64,000 nt of DNA from Jacaranda mimosifolia (lineage: Eukaryota; Streptophyta; Magnoliopsida; Lamiales; Bignoniaceae): contig CM032129.1 in NCBI GenBank assembly GCA_018894105.1, forward strand, positions 16,618,968-16,682,967. Direction: 5' to 3'. The translations under genes and the position numbers were made by a program. The notes under the pieces are model-generated. The model was not told where the DNA came from, made no database searches, and saw only the letters and a list, made by a program, of their open reading frames with translations. Below are positions 59,572 through 64,000 of the stretch, piece by piece. The stretch's first letter is position 1; every line of letters starts with the position of its first letter.

Positions 59572-60140
59572 ATGAGACAATTCGCGAACAGTTTGAACTC
59601 GTCAGTTAAACGAGCCAAGCCAAGCTTAATAAGTATAAGTATCTATGCACATATCTATATTAACAAATATCAGTTGTAGCCAAGTTGGTAAGTGCCTTGT
59701 TGTAGGCGTGGGTTCCAACCCTTCTTGCAACAGATTTTGAGTTTCCATTTCTAGCAGGTGCGAGCAGGCCGCAGGCAGGTGCATTGGTCCTTCCAGCCTC
59801 AAAATCATTGGGCCTAGTGTTCTCCAGCCCATCTGCCGACATCCAATCATGCCATTGCCCAGCACGCCTAGGTCCACCGTGCTTTGGCCCATTCAGGCGA
59901 CCTCGCTTGTGAAGCCCAACATTCAATCCAGTGCCAAGTCCATCAGTCAAGCTCCGAAATTGGGCTTCGGCCAATTGGAGTGGTCCATGGGGAAGACAAC
60001 CCAATTAATGTTGGGCCCATTCAGGCGGCCTTGGCCAGTTGGAGTGGCCCATGGGGAAGACAGCCTAATTAATGCTGGGCCCACCTGTCAGCAGCCCAAC
60101 GCCAGAGATATTGGGCCCAAAAAATTAATGTATTACATGT
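59572..60140 (+). repeat. tRNA-like SINE head and 64-bp duplication
   Basis: TAGCCAAGTTGG (59677-59688) fits the Pol III box A consensus, and GGTTCCAACCC (59711-59721) is close to box B at tRNA-like spacing (34 bases start to start), so this is a SINE head or tRNA relic. Downstream a G+C-richer stretch holds two 64-bp units (59969-60032 and 60033-60096; marker ggccaRttggagtgg). Overlapping frames on both strands (59626-60145) are by-products. Confidence 0.5.
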
Positions 60141-60631
60141 GCTAAATGTAACAAAACTTTTAAACTCTTTCATAACGAAACTCTTAGTTATCTATTCCAT
60201 TAGTAACGAAATGCTTATTTTTGAATTAAAATATTATTTAACTATTTGTAACCAAATATTTTGTTACATAAATAGCTAGTAGCTATACCTAATTAAATAA
60301 ATAATATTACTAAAATATGCATTGGTAACGAGAAACAAAAGGTAACAAACCTGCCAATGTTTTGGTAATTAGGTATTTCGTTACGCTATAGAAATATATT
60401 GTAACTAACATTGTTTTGTCACTAATACGAAACTTTTTGTGACAATACATTTCGTCGCCATAAGTTCATCATTCGTAACGAACCATAAATTTCATTACTA
60501 AGACTTTTTGCGACGAGCTTTAGGGCACGAAGCTTCAGTAACAAAAAATTCATTACCAATATTTTGGGTAACAAATTTCAGCATTATGGGAATGAACTTA
60601 TTCGTTACTAAAAGTGTAATTTGTTGTAGTG
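60141..60631 (-). repeat. Right subterminal repeats of the CACTA element
   Basis: Repeated gtaacaaa, cgttac and taacgaa words and the terminal inverted repeat. The 60498-60713 frame crosses the terminus and is not a gene. Confidence 0.8.
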
Positions 60632-61004
60632 TAATTGGAAGACTGAGATCAATAAAGCAACATTCAAAATAGCAATTGTGAAGAGTTTTAACTAAAAACA
60701 CACCAACATCCAAAAAAGGTTAAGATACTATTGCTTAAAGTACAAGTACTTTGATTACATGTATTGTTCAAGTAGAAAGAACGCCTAACTAGATCAACAG
60801 AAAATAATTGTTTGAATATATCAATGGTTAAAACATAAAAGCCTAACTAGATCCAGCCTCCCCGATTGGAGCTATGGCCTTATTGGCCACCCAATCAAAC
60901 TCGCCAATTGCCCCGACATCCACGTCGACAACCTCTAGAAGCCCTTAGAACTTTTGCTTCTTTTCTAAGTCAACCACTTTTCCAATAAAGGATTTGTTTG
61001 CTTG
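60632..61004. other. Unassigned sequence right of the CACTA element
   Basis: Mostly AT-rich. One G+C-richer patch (60847-60938) reads on the minus strand as an uninterrupted 30-codon acidic stretch (VVDVDVGAIGEFDWVANKA...) ending in a TAG at 60847-60849. Just upstream is a splice-acceptor-like cttctag. It could be a last-exon relic of a host gene; nothing else supports this. Confidence 0.3.
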
Positions 61005-62030
61005 TTGTGAATAATGAGTTGATCTCTTAAGAATTCATTTATGAAAAATCCTTGCACAAGATGTTGTGACAATTTGGAAAAGGTGTTTTTCAAAGTTGAA
61101 GTCATAAGTTGGAATCGCACATCAAGAATAGTACTTAGTTATCAAGGCTATTGGAGAACTGATAGATATCTTTCCCTAGACCTCTTTCACGAGATAGGAA
61201 ATAGATGGACCATATTTACATGACAATTGTATGCGAAAAGGTTCACACCACTTAATTCATCTAATTGGTTGGCCCCATAGACCTGTGCTATATATCAACT
61301 ATTCAAATTTGGTACTCTTCAACTAATGGAGAGTCATTGAAGAGAGATTAGTTTAAAGGAGTTTAAACTAATTGGAATATTTGATATTCAATATATAGTA
61401 AAGAGTTGTGAGCTCATGTCTAATTGATTGTGAACTAATGGGTTACACACAAAAGCCTTTAGCCACTCTAGTGGACTTGGAAAAATTATTCAAGGAGTTG
61501 AATAACTAAATTAGCCAAGATTGGAAAAGGCTAATTGACTAATTCAAAATTGGTCACAATGATTGAATTAACTTAAGGAGTTAAATTGGACCAATTATAT
61601 TAAAGCGTTAATTTAATTGGGCCATATGAAAATTTTAATTAGCCTTGTCTACTTAAGAAGTTGGATCAATTAAATTAAAAAGTTAATTTAATTGTGTTGG
61701 AGAGTTCAATTTTTTGGAGGAAACATTTAAATGAAAGAGTACATTTAAAATATGTCGGAGTATTTAATTTGCTAATAAAATAGTAATTTTATTTAGTAGA
61801 ATTAAAATCCTACTTCACACTTAAGTGGCACCCACTTAGACCAATAGAGTGAAAGGAGCATCTAGAGGCTTTTTGATGCACCCGTCACACCATATACAAG
61901 GCCTTGGGATTGCTAAGTGGCCAGCTATAGCAAGCAAAAAACATTCATTCTCTTTATTTTTGGTGTGACCAAAAACTTCCTCCCTAGATTCTTTCTAACC
62001 TTTCATCTTCCAATTTCCTCTTTCCTCTCC
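61005..62030 (+). mobile_element. Partial copia LTR, plus strand
   Basis: In the opposite orientation to the other copia LTRs. From about 61008 it matches 63780 onward (gacaatttggaaaagg, ctattagg/ctattgg, gagataggaRatgga), then continues through gggttacacacaaaagcc and a decayed hairpin array (61540-61690). It stops at about 62030, where minus-strand RT begins. The LTR start is missing. Confidence 0.7.
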
Positions 62031-63187
62031 AATGTCGTATACCAAAAATAAGTTCTTAGTTCTTATCAAGTATTTTAGGATTGTTTTTAGACTTTCCAAC
62101 AACTCTCACTGAGATTAGATTGGTAGCATCTCATAACACTTAGAGCATAAGCTACATTTGATCTCGTACATAGAATAGCATACATTATGCTTCTAATGGC
62201 GAATGCATAAGCTTTATGGGACATCCTTTTTCTCTCCTCCTCAATCTTAGGGGCCATGAATTTAGAGAGACGAATGCCATATCCCGTAGGAATATCCTCT
62301 CTTGGATTTCTCCATACTAAACCTCTTTAGTATCTCATCTATGTATGTGGATTGGGAGAGCCCTATCATCTTCCTAGATCCATCTCTATAGATTTGTATT
62401 CCCAATACATAAGATGCTTCTCCTAAATCCTTCATAGAGAATTGCGAAGATAATCATGCTTTAGTACACTCTAATATCTCTTTCTCCTTATCAATGAGAA
62501 GAATGTCATCGACGTAAAGCACAATAAACAATATCGAACCCCTACTAGCCTTTTTGTACACACAAGTTTCATATAGATTTTTCATGAAGCTAAAATGATT
62601 TGATCATCTATCAAAATGTATGTTCCAACTTGAGGATGCTTGCTTGATACCATAAATGAACCTTTAAACTTTTCAAACCTTTTGCTTACTCCCTTTGGAT
62701 GTAAAACCTTGTGTTTGCTCCATATATATTTTCTTATCAATGCTTCCATTGAGAAAGGCGATCTTTACATCAATTTTTCATATTTCAATCATGGTAAGCT
62801 GTTATGGGAAGCATAATCCTCATCGACTTAAGCATAGCGACCGGTGAAAAGGTTTCCTTAAAATCAATACCTGGTCTTTGAGTCTAACCTTTTTGTACTA
62901 GCTTAGCTTTAAAGGTAGTTACCTTTCCATCAACTCCAAGTTTACACTTATAGATCCACTTGCGACCAATGGGTACTATAACCTCCAGTGGATCTACAAA
63001 AGTCCATACTTTGTTGGAGTATATGGAGTCTATTTTGAAATTTATGGCCTCAAGTCGGTGATCGTAATCTATCTCTAACATATCTTCCTCACAGGTTTGT
63101 GGATTTATATCTATTTGACCCATCTCATGAAGAAATTCAAATCTTTCGGGTTGTTGCTTGATCCAATTCAACCTTCTAGGAAGTTGT
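62031..63187 (-). pseudogene. Ty1/copia reverse transcriptase remnant (copy E5)
   Basis: Minus-strand RT of the same family. The N-terminal frame 62884-63171 has KQQPERFEFLHEMGQID, NKVWTFVDP, IPIGRKWIYKCK-like and FKAKLVQKG segments. The catalytic box near 62495-62525 is LYVDDILLI (intact YVDD). C-terminal blocks to 62040 are frameshifted. RNase H and integrase are absent: the left side is cut by an LTR fragment, the right side by the start of a plus-strand LTR at 63188. Confidence 0.8.
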
Positions 63188-64000
63188 TGTTGGAATAGTG
63201 CCCCACAAGCTAATTAGATTGGCATTGTAAACTATTTCACATTTGATGCAATCTTGATTGAATGATATTTATAATATGGCCATCTTCATCTTATGCTTAC
63301 ATTTACTTCACTGACATTTGGTTGATCACACAAGACTATAGGACTTGGTCACGCACTGGGTGGTGATCATGGAATAAGTCTTACACGATCGCGATCTTAA
63401 ATCTTTCAAGTCATAAGATCTTATAAGATAGGGCATTTAAAATCGGGATAGATATGTACTAATGATGCATAGATCCAAAGAGTTGGATATTGCTCCATTC
63501 CATGAGCAATCCCATATGAGATATAGATGCATGTTAGTGGGTGTTTGTTAGGAAACAAGGCACTGAAGACTCAGCTGAAGAATCCACTAGATAGCCAGAG
63601 TGGGAAGTCGGTAATGCATATAATTAGTCCTTTGACCTGAGGATCCATTGTAACCTTGTGTTTAGGTCTTTTTGCTTTGATTTCTCCCTGGTCACCTAGC
63701 AAGCCATTTGGGTGGTGATTGGGCATGGGCTACTTAGATATGGAGGCGACTCTTCGTCTTTGTGAAGGACGAGTGCATCTCCTATGTTTTCTATAATGAT
63801 TGATTTCAAGGAGTCCTTGCGCAAGGCAGTATGACAATTTGGAAAAGGAGTTTTCCAAATATGAGGTCATAAAGTGGAATTGAACATTGAGAATAGTGAC
63901 ATAGTATCGAGGCTATTAGGGCGCCGACAAATATCTTACCCTAGGCCTTTTTTGGGAGATAGGAGATGGACGGACCATATTTGCATGGTACGCATAGAGC
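63188..64000 (+). mobile_element. Copia LTR, plus strand, running off the window
   Basis: Begins TGTTGGAATAGTGCCCCACAAGC at 63188, the family LTR start in its least decayed form, and continues through U3 to the window end. The preceding bases (gttgt) would be one copy of its target duplication; the other lies outside the window. Confidence 0.85.

Larger units (their letters stand above)
52080..60631. mobile_element. CACTA (En/Spm-type) DNA transposon, non-autonomous
   Basis: Terminal inverted repeats CACTACAACAAATT at 52080-52093 and its reverse complement ending at 60631. Both subterminal regions (52110-52430 and 60140-60610) are full of GTAACAAA / TTTGTTAC words in both orientations, the usual layout of CACTA subterminal repeats where transposase would bind. 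No TnpD/Transposase_21-like or TnpA-like frame is visible in 8.5 kb. The interior is AT-rich tandem repeats and other inserts. The three bases on each side (ttg left, taa right) do not form the expected 3-bp duplication. Confidence 0.85.

Noticed and set aside
59677..59721. Functional tRNA gene
   Set aside because: Only box A and box B-like sequences are present; I could not form acceptor and anticodon stems by eye.
59626..60145. Overlapping 88-114-residue frames on both strands
   Set aside because: They arise from a G+C-rich stretch with a 64-bp duplication inside the CACTA element; no domain recognised.

Overview
The window is plant nuclear DNA made almost entirely of decayed transposable elements. 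The evidence is tRNA-iMet-type primer binding sites (core TGGTATCAGAGCC and decayed forms), Ty1/copia and Ty3/gypsy domains, long LTRs, a CACTA DNA transposon with TIR CACTACAACAAATT, and very AT-rich spacers. I see no intact host gene, no rRNA, no functional tRNA and no CRISPR or prokaryotic feature. The species cannot be fixed from the sequence; an angiosperm is clear. All coding remnants carry stops or frameshifts.

Layout. (1) 1-6329: gypsy-type LTR debris, a degenerate ~190-bp tandem repeat, and a 2.9-kb minus-strand gypsy LTR (3402-6329) with its PBS and leader. (2) 6533-31887: a head-to-tail run of one Ty1/copia family, all on the minus strand. Its units (gag, ~2-kb leader, PBS, LTR, PPT, pol) share LTRs: LTR1 9485-12344, LTR2 19962-22770, LTR3 29639-31887, with two polyprotein remnants (12359-16242 and 24144-27671). 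LTR starts TGTTGGAATAGTGCCCC and the domain order (gag-PR-IN-RT-RH) fit an Angela/Tork-like copia family; the lineage name is tentative. (3) 32188-51687: a structurally complete copy of the same copia family flanked by the 5-bp duplication ATTTG. Its 5' LTR is split by a complete-ended Ty3/gypsy element (41994-51216, duplication AATAA) with 3.2-3.3-kb LTRs and a badly deleted interior. The copia copy itself sits in a third LTR, probably Tat/Athila-like, whose two halves are 31888-32187 and 51693 to about 52079. (4) 52080-60631: a CACTA element with no recognisable transposase, packed with tandem repeats, a second CACTA end, a GC-rich palindrome and a tRNA-like SINE head. (5) 60632-64000: an unassigned stretch, then copia LTR pieces on the plus strand around a minus-strand reverse transcriptase remnant.

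The signal I found most unusual is a chain of up to seven consecutive short perfect hairpins in the U3 part of every copia LTR copy. Stem sequences change between copies but stay paired, with A:T to G:C covariation, while the loops stay CTCT/CTCC/CGC-like. The gypsy LTRs carry a separate set of small palindromes around a YTRTGA loop, and the copia leaders carry a four-fold repeat built on a CACGA-TCGTG palindrome. The nesting order that can be read is: Tat-like LTR, then copia into it, then gypsy into the copia LTR.
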